Part shown: in pieces, positions 50,907-63,649 of the stretch | Numbering within the stretch: position 1 is the first letter of the stretch | Layout: every line of letters starts with the position of its first letter | Source: Druceiella hillmani | Lineage: Eukaryota > Arthropoda > Insecta > Lepidoptera > Hepialidae | Length of the DNA stretch: 64,000 nt | Reading direction: 5' to 3' | Assembly (NCBI GenBank): GCA_039881145.1 | Contig: JAYKKI010000067.1 | Span: 816,001-880,000, forward strand | Made by a program: the position numbers and the translations under genes | Notes under the pieces: model-generated | The model's input: only the letters and a program-made list of their open reading frames with translations | Databases searched by the model: none | Told to the model about the DNA's origin: nothing

Positions 50907-53900
50907 CTGAAATAAGATGCATGCGTTTTTATTACCAGTTCAACCGTAAAAAATATTTACAAACCATGTATATTTAGGTATAGTAAATAGGGGAAAAACG
51001 TATCTGAATCAGTGCGAGAAATAAACATAAAAAATGTGCGTAAAAATTGAAGCAAAATGTTTGAATAGGGCGGAAAAAGAAACATTGAGGGTAGTGTACT
51101 GAAGATAGCAAAAAAAATCTACAAAAATAACACTGAAGAACGTGTACAATATAATGTAAAATGGAAGTGAATAAAAGGGAGTTAAATAAATTCCTTCAAA
51201 GGGTAGTGTAAGAGGTTCTATTAAGGGAACAAAAACCGTTTACCTTTTATGATTGTAACAAAGGGTCGAGTGTCTGGAAAGAAACATCTACAGAATCGAT
51301 TCCATACATATACGCATACCAGATTGTTACGAATGTTTCCATGGGTAATATTATAAATTTAATTGTAACCCAACTACAATAAATCGTTAAACATAATTTC
51401 CGTTCAGTAAACTAGAGGAAGCATACGATAACTAAACGGATGACAACAGTTTTACTAAGTTTTCACTCAAAAAATTGAGAGGAATAAATTACGTCACTTT
51501 TGACGGTATCTACTGTATATTAACATTTGTTCCAAATGGAAATCCGTATTTATACAAACTTATTCCAAGGAAATAGAAAGATAAGGAAAAAATATAGCGA
51601 CTGTCTACATTGTTATGGAATCGTATCCTAATCAGTCTTTAAAATTATATCTAAATAATATTAAAAATTTACTGCTTCTAAATTTACATAACATCAGTAC
51701 GAATAATTTGATATTGGCAATCATAATTTAACACGATAAATGATATGTTGTTAATAAATTTAAAAACAAATATTTGTTTTCATTTTGGTATTTTTTGTTA
51801 TTTATTTTTTATTATTTTATGAATTTTTTTTAATTTTAATTTTGCATGTAGATGCCAATCTCTGAGAGCAATAGATTAATTTTAATGACATCTTTGCATA
51901 GGTATTTTTAGCATTCCATACCATTATTTGTAACATAGAATTCTTATAGAAATATGAAGTTTTTATTCGTCCGTCACAAGCATTTTTTTGGAGATTATTT
52001 GACATGGAGACTGGTAATATAGCAATTTTTATCTTGAACTTATAAATTATTAAAATGAAAAATAAATCAAATATTCTGTTAAAGGACTTATATGCCAAAA
52101 GTTGGGTTTCCATTTTTGAGGAGCAGTTCGTGGAGTGAGATAAGATATGAATAGTATGTTTCAGGTCGTCACGTTGAGTTTCAAACAAACATTCATTAAA
52201 ATAAGAATTCAAAAATGTGTAATTTTTTTATAGATATTGTTCGTATCAAAATTTTGGGGATAACGTTATCACGCCACGCGACCTTGAATATTACTGCTTG
52301 AAAAATTTAGAGATATTTTGACGAAGTTGACGTAGGAAAAAGAATTACCAAAATTACTGACTGGAAACAGTTTTTCTGTCAAAACAATCTATTGTTTAAA
52401 TTTACATTACGACCATAATTTGGTGTAATGTTTTGATATAAATTCATTATATTCAAAAGAACATCAAAAATATAGCAATTACTTTCTTTTTTTCCATTAT
52501 TTGTTAATGTATCACAAATTCAATATAACACAGATAATTCTAAAATTAAGCATCTATTAAATGGCGTGCCTAAGTCGTAAGCGATATTTAATGTATTCTC
52601 CGACACTTTCATGTGTCTCCAGAACGGTACGAAACAATGATCACTAGAGTTATACTTACAAGTACGCGATTCATAATTGGGGGCGGTATTACATGTATTA
52701 TGTAGGAGGTATTATGTAGGCTACATATGAAGATTAACATGAAAAAGGAACACTGTATAGATATCGGTCGAAATCGAGTCTAGCTTATTGTAAATTACTC
52801 GAAATCCCGAGATTATTTGCAATTATATCCAAGAATTCTCTTCTTTTTCAAATTCATGACGCAAACTCCGTATTCCACCAAAAACATTTATGTCGACTTT
52901 TCTCACGTCGATGGTAAAACCATTCAAATGGCACTCTTAACATCACATATTATTACTTTTGACTTTTCTATCAATTTTTTTCAGAAACTACTAACGACTG
53001 TTTTTCAACTTATATATATATGAAAAAATATAAAAAGTACAAAAATAACTACTTAAATGTAATATTTATTCAAACTATTTTGGATAAACATCACAAACAT
53101 CATATAACAGCTTCTACCATACTCATTTTCATCTGTTCCTATAAGTTTTGCAATGAAATTATTGTGAATACTTCGAAAATACCATCCCTATAAAAGCCAT
53201 TAAGGATAGATGATAAGTTATATAAGCCGATTATAAAACTCAATATCAGCGAAAACCTTTAATTAGATGCGGGCTCCAGGTCGTACAGTATCACGCATGT
53301 AGTGCCGCTTCTCAGGCACGTGCGTCGGGCTGTTCTGCTAATGTAATTCGTAAATTGAAAATTAAATAACTCACACAAATTACGTTTCGTAGAAATAATA
53401 TGACTGCTATTAATAGTTGATTCCGGAATGGGTGGCCGATATTTCACGAAGCAATAAAATGATTGCTTTTTCTTTGAAGTAATAAACTAGTTTGCGTTTA
53501 TAATTTCAGTGTTATCAGAAATGATATGTTACAAAACTCCTGAATCTATTGTTTCACGATGACATTTGTTGTGGCAATAACTGGTATTTAATCTCACTAT
53601 ACATTTAAAAGAAAATATTACGCATTTTGTTTCGACTTTGACAAGGATAGACGTTATTTACGGCGGAAGGTTAACCTCGTTTGAGCTTCAAGATTTGTTT
53701 CTTATACTTAGCAAGTATTCTTCGATATTCCAGTTTCAGAAGACAATATGATATTTTATATGTAGTCTTATCACATTTATCGTTGTGGGCAACTTACATT
53801 TCTTTAGGATTATTTGAATAGAAAATTTATGTTCCAAATCAAAATTATTTTCTTTGATTTCACCTTCGCATTTTACGAATTTTTGATATTATTTAGTGAT

Positions 53901-53963
53901 TTAATAGTTCTATTAAAAATGCTAAAATGTTTGCTGGTAATACAATCTCGAAAATATTATCGA

Positions 53964-54000
53964 GACAATTGTAAGGAGTGCTTTGCTCCTTACAATTGTC
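53964..54000. repeat. Perfect 15-base inverted repeat, only in the right duplicate
   Basis: gacaattgtaaggag, loop tgctttg, ctccttacaattgtc. The left duplicate has only the left arm-like sequence (ccattgtaaggag near 5367), so the second arm was created after duplication. Confidence 0.85.
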
Positions 54001-54053
54001 ATAATTATAGAATTATTTGTTATAGAATTATTTAAATAAAATTTCTTAGCTCT

Positions 54054-54054
54054 T

Positions 54055-54146
<92 letters not shown>

Positions 54147-54148
54147 CA
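54054..54148. repeat. (AT)n microsatellite, right duplicate only
   Basis: The left duplicate has no such run at the corresponding place (about 5400-5600). Confidence 0.95.
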
Positions 54149-54339
54149 GCAAGCTTTATTAAGAACCGAATCGATAACATCAACTTTCGTGGCTTTTCCA
54201 GTTTGTTACAGTCAAAAGCAAAACACGAGCATCAACCATTTTTTTTGAAGACTGAAATCACATTTAAATACAGAACTTGAAATTTGGTAGAGTAGTGAAT
54301 AAAATTAATACGTAAATGTGTTAATAGCTAAGACTTAAA

Positions 54340-54995
54340 AACATTTTTTTAATTTTAGGGGATCAAGTTAAATAAACGTAAAAAAATAAATTTTATGAAT
54401 GGTGTGATATCGTTGCAAAGAGCTTCTTATAAGGATATAAAAAATATTTTTTCCCTATTTTAGGTAGTAATTCTTCAGAGACATATTGAAAATATAAATA
54501 AAAGTATGCCCCTCCCTTATTTACAAAAATTCTTATTTTATAAAAGTTTGATTTTTAGGCTGAAAACATATTGCCTACTATATACTTTAAAAAAATTGGG
54601 GAATATAACCAGGAATTAACGATTGTCGGATTTTTCTCTTTACTTATGCTGTGAGACATTGGTTCTTGCCAAATTTCATGATTCTAGGCCAACAAGTAGT
54701 ACCCTTAAGGTTTTGATTTATTGGACAGTATCAAAATGTGCGGCATAAATGGCAGTGCTTTTAATTTTTTTTATTGCATTGACTTAGAACCTTGATTTTT
54801 TTACAGCTCAAGGAATCATAGACTCAGGTATTTGATATTAATTTTAACTTGATGCCTCCACGCGTTCTTGACAAAAAGAACCCAGATACTTCGTTGTCCG
54901 TCCAGACAGACGGACGGACAACGAAGTGACCCTACAACTGGTTCCTTTTTTTCCTTTTGAGGGACGGTAACCTAGAAATCGGATTTTTAAAAGCC
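54340..54995 (+). repeat. Interspersed repeat with gacggac tail (right duplicate copy)
   Basis: Collinear counterpart of 6590-7240, with the same blocks (tttcatgattctaggccaac, ctccacgcgttcttga). The tail gtccgtccagacagacggac is here an inverted repeat (54898-54917), caused by duplication of the gacggacaacgaag segment in opposite orientation. Confidence 0.7.
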
Positions 54996-55889
54996 TTCGC
55001 CAAGATTGTAAAGAAAATATAACAATTATTTCGGATATCCTAATTTTCGAGACGTGCACGATAACATAAATATTCCCCTTACTTAATTATGTTACGTATT
55101 GTTAAATGTTCATTACGCGGGCAAGTCTACGTTAATGGTGATTAATAATAAAGTAACTTAACTTGAAACGAGTTACGGAACACTCGACGCGCGAGCCAGT
55201 CTCCCGTTGTGAGGTATTGGTTCGCTGTATACATGTCATATACATAAATGTTTTATTCTCTATATAATAGTCAACTATACCTCTAGCTTGTTAAATTGTA
55301 GAATAATTTGAACCCTGACGTTCATAATAAAAATTTATAAACGTATTGAAGGTAGTGTAAAAATTTATCTTATCACAATTTCTTTATAAGCTTGCCTTTC
55401 ACATGGTCTCGAAAATCTGTAAATGGGTTAGGGAGAGAGCTGAAATGATTTGACAAAATGTAAGCGGGGCTGATGATTTGGTCACCGTCTTGATTAGTAC
55501 CTGTCAATGGAGCTATTTACCCACTATATTATTGATTTGGATTTTAGATATTAGCTGTTGAATTTATAATATCAAATGTATTTTACAGCTTAGACGTTAA
55601 TGGTTCCAGCCATTTATAGATCAGAATTATTACATATCTATACAACACTTCGAAAGGTATTTCGAAATTAAAGAAATAAAGGTTTTTCACAGTACAGTAT
55701 TCAGAAATATCTGCAAAGAAAAAAGCAAAGGAATTTTTTTGTTAAATCAATTAATGATATTATTAGTAGAAAAACATCTTAATACAATTTTCATGTACTT
55801 TCATAAAGTAGGTAGTAAAAACTGGTTCTTTAAAAGATCATACTGTATACTTATGTAAAAGTTAGACAATTCTATGGTTGATATACTTG

Positions 55890-57349
<1,460 letters not shown>

Positions 57350-57350
<1 letters not shown>

Positions 57351-58040
57351 GTGTTGTCTAGCTTTTTTTTTAAATAAGTTAGCTTTTTTATGCTTCCACG
57401 AATGTCAGATATAGGACGCAGTTCGTCAAACGACAAAAGTTTGCAGTAAAGTCGAGGTGATCATATTTATCGTTATATTTATTAGTTTTATTTCAGTGAA
57501 TCGTGTAGTATTTAATATGTTTATCGGTATTGGCTATTTTTTCTTTTTTAAATAAGTTGTATTTGCCTTTGTTCATACTTCGACGAATGTCAAATATAGG
57601 ACGCAGTTTGCAAACGCTAAAAGTTTGTGTTTAAGTCGAGACGAACCAATTTATCGTTATATAACTTTCATTTCATTTAATCGCAAAGTATTTGATATGC
57701 TTCACAGTGTTGTGTATCTTTTTTTTTTAAATAAGGTGTACTTGCTTTTCTTTATGCTTCGACGAATGTCAAATATAGGACGCAGTTTGCAAACGCCAAA
57801 TGTTTGTGTTTCAGTCGAGACGAACCAATTTATCGTTATATAACTTTTATTTCATTTAATCGCATAGTATTTGATATGTTTCACAGTGTTGTGTATTTTT
57901 TTTTTTAAATAAGGTGTACTTGCTTTTCTTTATGCTTCGACGAATGTCAAATATAGGACGCCGTTCGTCAAATCACAAAAGTTTGCATTTAAGTCGATGG
58001 GTGACTATTTATCGTTAAGTTTATAAGTTTTATTTCAGTG
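57350..58040 (+). repeat. Tandem array of four units of about 180 bases
   Basis: The landmark acgaatgtcaaatataggac (one variant reading cagat) recurs at about 57397, 57583, 57762 and 57940, i.e. at spacings near 185, 179 and 178 bases. The last two full units are nearly identical, so part of the expansion is recent. The left duplicate has a single unit at about 8160-8340. The 72-residue open frame at 57625-57843 only reflects repeated sequence. Confidence 0.88.
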
Positions 58041-58127
58041 AATCGTATTTGTAATTTTAAATAGATTATATTAATAACGTACTTTGGTTTGAGTGAATCT
58101 TCTTGGGTAAATTTTAGAAGTCTTTGT

Positions 58128-58340
58128 AATGTCACCGCTAAACTTCCTTCAAGTCAAAGCAAAGTTTATTTTTTACATGGCAATGCTGGACTCCACGTAG
58201 GAAAAATAAAGCGTAAAAAACAACTTAAACCACCGCATTCTCCGGATCTTTCGCCATCTACTCACAATATGTTTCGCTCTATGTTTAATAATTTACGTGA
58301 TGGAAAATTTAAAAATGAAAGGCGTAGATTTCTACAAGGG
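58128..58340 (+). pseudogene. mariner transposase C-terminal relic
   Basis: The plus-strand frame reads KVYFLHGNAGLHVGKIKRKK then PPHSPDLSPSTHNMFRSM and NNLRDGKFKNE, recognisable as the second half of the DD34D transposase core of mariner (HDNArpHv ... PpYSPDLaPSDyhlFrsm). Both catalytic aspartates seen here are lost: the HDNA box is HGNA and PSD is PST. The linker between them is also too short. It is an inactive fossil. The left duplicate retains only the beginning (8474-8540) and lacks about 170 bases, so the insertion predates the duplication. Confidence 0.8.
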
Positions 58341-58410
58341 CGGAACTTTAACTCTGCCTATACGTTAGCGACAAGTGTTAGATACCGACGGTCCTTGTAA
58401 AATTAACGAT

Positions 58411-58411
<1 letters not shown>

Positions 58412-58478
<67 letters not shown>
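58412..58478. repeat. (AT)n microsatellite, expanded in the right duplicate
   Basis: The left counterpart at 8591-8606 is a short catatatatatacata only. Confidence 0.95.
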
Positions 58479-58481
<3 letters not shown>

Positions 58482-58837
58482 CTTCCTTATTAGGAGTTCC
58501 TAAGCAAACAAGCTAAAATAAAGCAGAATCATATGATAGAGCATAGTTTTGAAAGTTATTCATTATTTTAAAAATTTTCAGATATTGACACATTTTAATC
58601 GATCCTGCCTCGAGATTACATAACAAATATCCATGAAATTTCATGCAAATTTAGCTTATTTATGTGGGGTGTGAGTAATGGCACAAAATCGCTTTGCAAT
58701 AATCCAGGGTCTGTTGAAAATCTTGGTCGTTATTTCTAATACACCATTTCGAGTATTATTAACAAAAGAGTAGTAACTGAACCCAAAATCAAAAGAACGC
58801 TTATGTCGTAAGGCAGCAAGTAACTTTTGTTTGTAGG

Positions 58838-58862
58838 AGCGAAAGGTTGTCTACCTTTCGCT
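58838..58862. repeat. Perfect 10-base hairpin
   Basis: agcgaaaggt, 5-base loop, acctttcgct. Not followed by a T-run that would mark a polymerase III end. Confidence 0.6.
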
Positions 58863-59574
58863 TGTTGAACTGAAAAGAACAACTATTGTAAAATTAAAAC
58901 AATTATGTCTTTCATCTCTTCAAGTAAATGTTTTATTCTCTGTAACATAACAACTAAAACGATCATTAATCCCAAGTATTGGTTTATTACTATTATTGCT
59001 TTTCCATTTACATTTACTTATATATTGTTGTAACACTTCCATGAATCAAAGACCAATTGCCATAAAATAGTTTATATATTAGGCAGATAATTACTGGCAT
59101 ATAATTATTTCTCTAATATAAAATGCATACCATTTTAATTCACTAGGACTACCATAGATATCAAACAGTAAAAAGGATCAACCATCTTTTTAACTTTCCG
59201 ATGATATCGCAAAACATGTGAATATTCAAAACGTTCCGATGTAGATTTTATTTAATTTTTACAATTAATTGTAGCAGTTTGCATGTCCCTTTATTATACT
59301 TTTTTTACACACTCTCTTTTGAACAAAATTGTTTAGAATTATATATTTTATGAGAAATTATTAAGATGTCAACATGTTTCTAAGGTAGAAAATAAGAATT
59401 AATTTTATAGCCACAAATAAATCTATATTTTTCCCAAATTCCATGACTAGCCTTTACACAATTTTGATGCAGGATCAACTAGCATGAATCAAAGTTTTAA
59501 AAATGTAGATATTTTAAAAATATTTAATAAATTTTAAAATATACATTTTTGTCTAACATTGTTTTGTGTTAGTT

Positions 59575-59652
59575 GCCTGCGCGTGTTGCATGTGGGTGAG
59601 CATGCGCCCTGTTGGCGAGTGCATGTGCGTGTGTGTCTGTGTGCATATGTAC
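59575..59652. repeat. GT/GC-rich imperfect microsatellite
   Basis: tgcgcgtgttgcatgtgggt then gtgcatgtgcgtgtgtgtct; GC-rich in an AT-rich intron. Confidence 0.75.
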
Positions 59653-60158
59653 ACAAGTAATGATAAAGGAATCTGAGAAAAAATTGAAAACAAACAATTT
59701 TCTTTAAAGTGTCTTCAAAATTAGGATAACTTCTTAGGCAAAAGTGAAAAAGTTACGCGCGTTCGTAAAGTGAAAGCGGGATGTGGCGGAGTGAACGGTG
59801 CTTCATAAACCAAACAATATAAAAAAGTATTTTGAGAATCCAACAATATGCGTAATTTACAAACACAAAAATATAAGTACACTCTGAAGGCAATAACCTG
59901 AAGAATTTACGAAATCAACAATATAAATACTTTTTAAGCTCAAAAATAAAATAAGTGAGCGGAATTTTATTTCAACATTACAAAAATACACATACTAGTT
60001 ATTGAATTTTTTTGTTTTTTAATATATTTTTTTTTTATTTTTTAATTGCCGCAAAAAGTTGTGGAATAATGTAATTATAATTAATGTAATTTATAATGGT
60101 AGAATCAAAGTATGTAGTTCACATATACTTGTAAACAAACCGAAAGGTTATTGTGTGC

Positions 60159-60365
60159 CTAATCAATCTGAGTGTACGGTGGTGCACCCTCTAGTTCCGG
60201 CGGCACCACCGGAAACTGCACCTTTTTCTCGAAGTCCTTCGCAGCTATTTTGAAACTCCTATAACTCAGCTCCAGAGAATGCTGGAATCTGCTCTTTTGT
60301 AATGAATCATAATAAATAGTTCGAGATGAATAATCATCATATGCCCATCGCTTTACAAACAACAT
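60159..60365 (-). other. Unrecognised minus-strand open frame, 68 codons, in the long intron
   Basis: The frame starts MLFVKRWAYDDYSSRTIYYD and ends KDFEKKVQFPVVPPELEGAP then PYTQID-stop. Composition is balanced and unlike translated AT-rich noise: the part at about 60170-60290 is much richer in GC than its flanks. It is on the same strand as the chitin-binding gene and lies in sequence present only in the right copy. I do not recognise a family. It has no cysteines, signal peptide or membrane segment. It could be a transposon remnant, part of an unrelated nested gene, or chance. No paired splice sites were convincing. Confidence 0.3.
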
Positions 60366-60539
60366 TTACGCAAAGATAATTTCAGTTGTTTATAGATTCT
60401 ATCATAATCCGAATTTTAGTGGTTTATAAAAGAGATAGAGCGATAAGAATTTGTAGCAGCGCAATTCAATGTTGCGATAGATATGATATTCAATAATACA
60501 AAGCTCTAACTGACCCATCCACACTTTTTTAGAAAAGTT

Positions 60540-60795
60540 CTTCAAGAGCTTAGGTGAATTTATCTCACCATTTTTAGGGATAAAACTTTAAACAGGAATT
60601 TAACCCTTTTTTCAGTAATATTTTAATGGAACTGACTATTTTCTGAAGATCATTAATCAACGAAATATATGGGAATTTTTAGATCATCTGGACTGGTGTT
60701 ATGGTTGGGTTATGGTTGTAAGAGAGTGCTCTCGTAGAAACAAGTCCACCATATGTATAAACTAGATACATTGAAGTAGATAAATATACAAGCCT
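60540..60795 (+). mobile_element. Solo LINE 3'-tail fragment of the same type as at 43400
   Basis: The block gagtgctctcgtagaaacaag followed by tccaccatatgtataa (about 60724-60760) matches the LINE 3' UTR block at 43402-43437 (attgctcttgtggcaataag then tccgccaccatata). It lies in the part of the right copy that has no counterpart in the left copy, so it inserted, or was brought in, after the duplication or was lost from the left. The boundaries are approximate. Confidence 0.45.
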
Positions 60796-62566
60796 GTTAT
60801 TATTTCATAATTTTCACTGTGGCAGTTCCTAACGTAGGAGGAAAAACTTATTTTTATTGATATTTTCATTAATATTTCTTAAACTATCTTACATAAAATT
60901 CGAATTGTTTTAGAATCCGTAAAATTTTCTTATCCAATTAAAGTTGAAAAAAATAGTTTTCTATTACTTAATTTACTTCCTTAATTATTTAATTTCCACA
61001 ATAAAATTCCGGCGGGTAGTCGCTATAGCAAGGATATCAAAAAGATTCATGTTTAAATTTAATTTAAAATATATTTAGTCCATGCTTACAAATGAAAGAC
61101 GATATAAACATCAAAGAGTAAAATACCTTATATCGAAATTTGATCTATAACAGTGGAAAAAGTAAAAAAATATCAAACTCAACTGTTTTATATATAATGA
61201 AATATATAAGTACAAACAATCAAATATTGAACTTCTACGCAAATAATTTATGTCAAGTGAAATATCTAACCTATTTTATATAAAACTGTATCTTAAAATA
61301 ACTGAACCTAAAGTGAATTGGATAATTTAGTGAAATACGGTAAAAAGAACTGTTTTAATTATCACTTCAATACAGACTACCATTTATAGCGCCATCTATA
61401 AAAAGGAACCAGCACTATAAACATAATTTTATTGGTTAACATAGAAATGACGTGCGGAAAAGAACCATATAGTGAGAACTGTTAATAATATAACAAGATC
61501 CTCAATTCTAATGAAGCATAAACCCGCCAGGTGTCTCTAGTTAAAAAGCACTTTGTAGTTATAAGTAGATTCGAAAGAGAATGAAGTTATATTAAATGTT
61601 ATAAAATAAAATTCATGAATGTATTAAACAGAATAGTTGTGTGAGAGAACTAAAAGGTATAATTGAAAAATGTCCATAAACATATAGTTTAAATGGAAAC
61701 ATAATTCGATAAATGTGAACATTTTAATAACGAATTACCAAGATCAAGTATATTAGTAAATACCTGGCTGTGAATATCAAATATTTGACAATATTTTTCA
61801 AATGCTGCATGTAAATTGGGACTAAAATATTTAAAGTATTAGAAAGAAATAGTAGGTAGAGTCAAATGTATTTCTGAATATTCATAACCTATGTATGTAA
61901 ATATAATCTACCTATTAGTAGATACCGAATAATAATAACAGCGCCACCTATCGTTGAGAAGAATTACTACTACGAAAGCAAACGATCTCTCTTGATAACT
62001 GATATTTGTGATGGACAGAGGACACCACCTGTACAAAAATCATTTTGGGACAAATAGATAAAATGATGTTAGATGAGAAAAAATTACATACAATATAAAA
62101 TCAGCGCAATGTAAAACTTTTTTTACCAATCTCGAGGAAAAGGTCACTACTAACTTAAATAGGTACGTCAAAAAAATCTGAACAAATTAGTGGCGAGTCG
62201 GGTACAATGCGCTCGTGAGTACATAACCAGGAATAGAGTTTAGATGAATTGGAGAAAAATGCAGTACCAAGAAATACTGTTTTTTGGTTGTAGAAGAAGG
62301 AAAAACGTCGTAAATTCAAAAGACACTCTTAAATAATATAGGGGAAATTGTAAAAATAAATATTCATTAATTCGAGGTAGAATCTGAAATAAATTGAAAT
62401 TGAATGCACAAATACTCGCTATGAATATCGCGTTCGACACATGATGCAAATTGTTATTGACGCGGATTCGTATTTCGGCTTTATAGCTAAATAAATAATT
62501 ATGAATTATTGACATTAACTTTGCGGTTGTGGCTCATTTAGCACTTTATCTTTTCGTTGAGGGATC

Positions 62567-62704
62567 ATGCAGCAAACCCTATTAGTCGACGCTACAGAAC
62601 GACAGTTTCGAAATAATTCCGACCCGCATCGGCAATTTAGAAGAAATCCGCATATTCGTCGTCGTCTTGCTCGTCGGTATATGAATGTGGTACAGACTGA
62701 GTAA
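62567..62704 (+). other. Unrecognised arginine-rich short open frame (45 residues)
   Basis: The plus strand reads MQQTLLVDATERQFRNNSDP, then HRQFRRNPHIRRRLARRYMN and VVQTE-stop. The sequence is GC-richer than its flanks. In the left duplicate the corresponding stretch (10575-10650) is decayed and not open. Opposite in strand to the host gene. Possibly a fragment of a transposon protein; function unknown. Confidence 0.3.
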
Positions 62705-62806
62705 GCGATTTCAAAATCGTTTTTTTTTTAAATTTTTTATCTAAATATTTAGACATCTTTACACATTATAAATATATTTGGCGTTAATTTTGTAGAAGTT
62801 CATTAT

Positions 62807-63030
62807 TCACAATTAAATGAAACTACGTGATGTAATATTATTTCTACTTTCTTTAAGTTCTTTACCACGACCTAGGTTTCATTGTATTACAACATCTTCA
62901 GGTGGGCTGTTAGCAAAGATCTTTGCTATTGGCCCACCTGAAGATGTTGTAATACAACGAAACCTAGGTCGTGGTAAAGAACTTAAAGAAAGTAGATATT
63001 ATACTACATCACGTAGTTTTATTTAATAAC
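62807..63030. repeat. Palindromic (foldback) element, complete copy
   Basis: Two arms of roughly 105 bases are near-perfect reverse complements around a short centre (agcaaagatctttgct). The left arm starts caattaaatgaaactacgtg and contains accacgacctaggtttc; the right arm repeats these in reverse complement. It has no coding content; the open frames over it merely read the palindrome. It sits in the 12.5-kb intron and is absent from the left duplicate. Confidence 0.9.
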
Positions 63031-63388
63031 TAAGATAAATAATTTTTTAAATTTGTTCTTAACTACTTTCTAAAATGAAACCTTGATCCAAAGCATCTAC
63101 TTCTAAAATGCATGCGGATATATCTAAAATTGTAGAAAGAGACTGTGATATAGGAATGGACAGGGTGGATAAAGGTTCTCTGTTTTGTTATGGATTCCGC
63201 CCTTAGTTTAACTATGACACAAATTATAAATAAATAGTATTAGCAACATTCTAATGCGTTCGCATTCAGAGTAAAGTTTCAAATGTTTATATAATAAGGC
63301 AATATTGAAATAAAAATTAAAGTTAAGGTCTTATTTGAACCCAATGTTAGATGATTGCATTAAGACTGTGCCTCCGAAATATACTCAC

Positions 63389-63577
63389 GGTGCTTCTGGC
63401 AACCCTCGACGTTCTCGGGCCAGTCGCAGGAGTGAGCATGCTCGTTGTAGAGCAGTCCGCCGATACAGAGCTGCTCGGTGGCCGTGCCGTTCCAGCATGT
63501 CCAGTAGCGGGTGCACGAGGTCTCATGCCCAAATATGCCGTATAACCAGTCGCAGTGCTCAGTGCCCAGCGGCGGAT
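63389..63577 (-). CDS. Internal exon of a CPAP3/obstructor-type chitin-binding protein (complete CBM14 domain)
   Basis: This exon encodes 62 full codons plus split codons at both ends and holds one complete peritrophin-A (CBM14) chitin-binding domain. The read-through is open from GT..EHCDWLYGIFG to PENVEGCQKH. Six cysteines are spaced C-x12-C-x5-C-x9-C-x12-C-x8-C, the family signature; the core reads CTRYWTCWNGTATEQLC. On the minus strand the exon is preceded by a ctggacag acceptor and followed by a GTGAGTAT donor. The donor splits a codon in phase 1, which rejoins the next exon as ...QKH-P-LCNED. Such secreted proteins bind chitin in cuticle, tracheal lining or peritrophic matrix. Which member of the family it is cannot be decided here, because the N-terminal domain lies outside the window. 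A degraded copy is at 11378-11531. The exon sits in GC-richer sequence than its introns. Very sure it is a real exon; the exact paralogue is unassigned. Confidence 0.95.
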
Positions 63578-63649
63578 CTGTCCAGACAAAACAAGCGTTA
63601 CTTTCAATAGTTGTAAATAAATAAAGATATATGTGTGTGCGCGTGTAAG

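Larger units (their letters stand above)
58560..60800. other. 2.2 kb of the intron present only in the right duplicate
   Basis: The left copy passes from the counterpart of 58560 to that of 60800 through only about 350 unrelated bases (8690-9040). The extra sequence includes a small hairpin, a GT/GC microsatellite, the 68-codon minus frame and a LINE tail. It may be a composite insertion, or the left copy may have lost it. Confidence 0.55.
60800..63645 (+). repeat. Right copy of the segmental duplication, part 2 (contains a live exon)
   Basis: Homologous to 9040-11600. It includes the functional exon at 63389-63577. The palindromic element at 62807-63030 has no counterpart in the left copy, which has a CA microsatellite in that interval. 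The LINE that begins at about 63650 also has no counterpart, so both insertions appear younger than the duplication. Confidence 0.88.

Noticed and set aside
51817..52212. 131-codon minus frame
   Set aside because: The left duplicate (about 2730-3370) is broken and has a 300-base length difference inside; Asn/Lys/Ile-rich composition fits chance.
62817..63026. 69-codon plus frame
   Set aside because: It reads through a palindrome, so both halves are antisense to each other; no protein similarity.
63335..63610. Three overlapping open frames on both strands
   Set aside because: All are wrong-frame shadows of the GC-rich exon at 63389-63577; the real frame is defined by the six-cysteine domain and splice sites.
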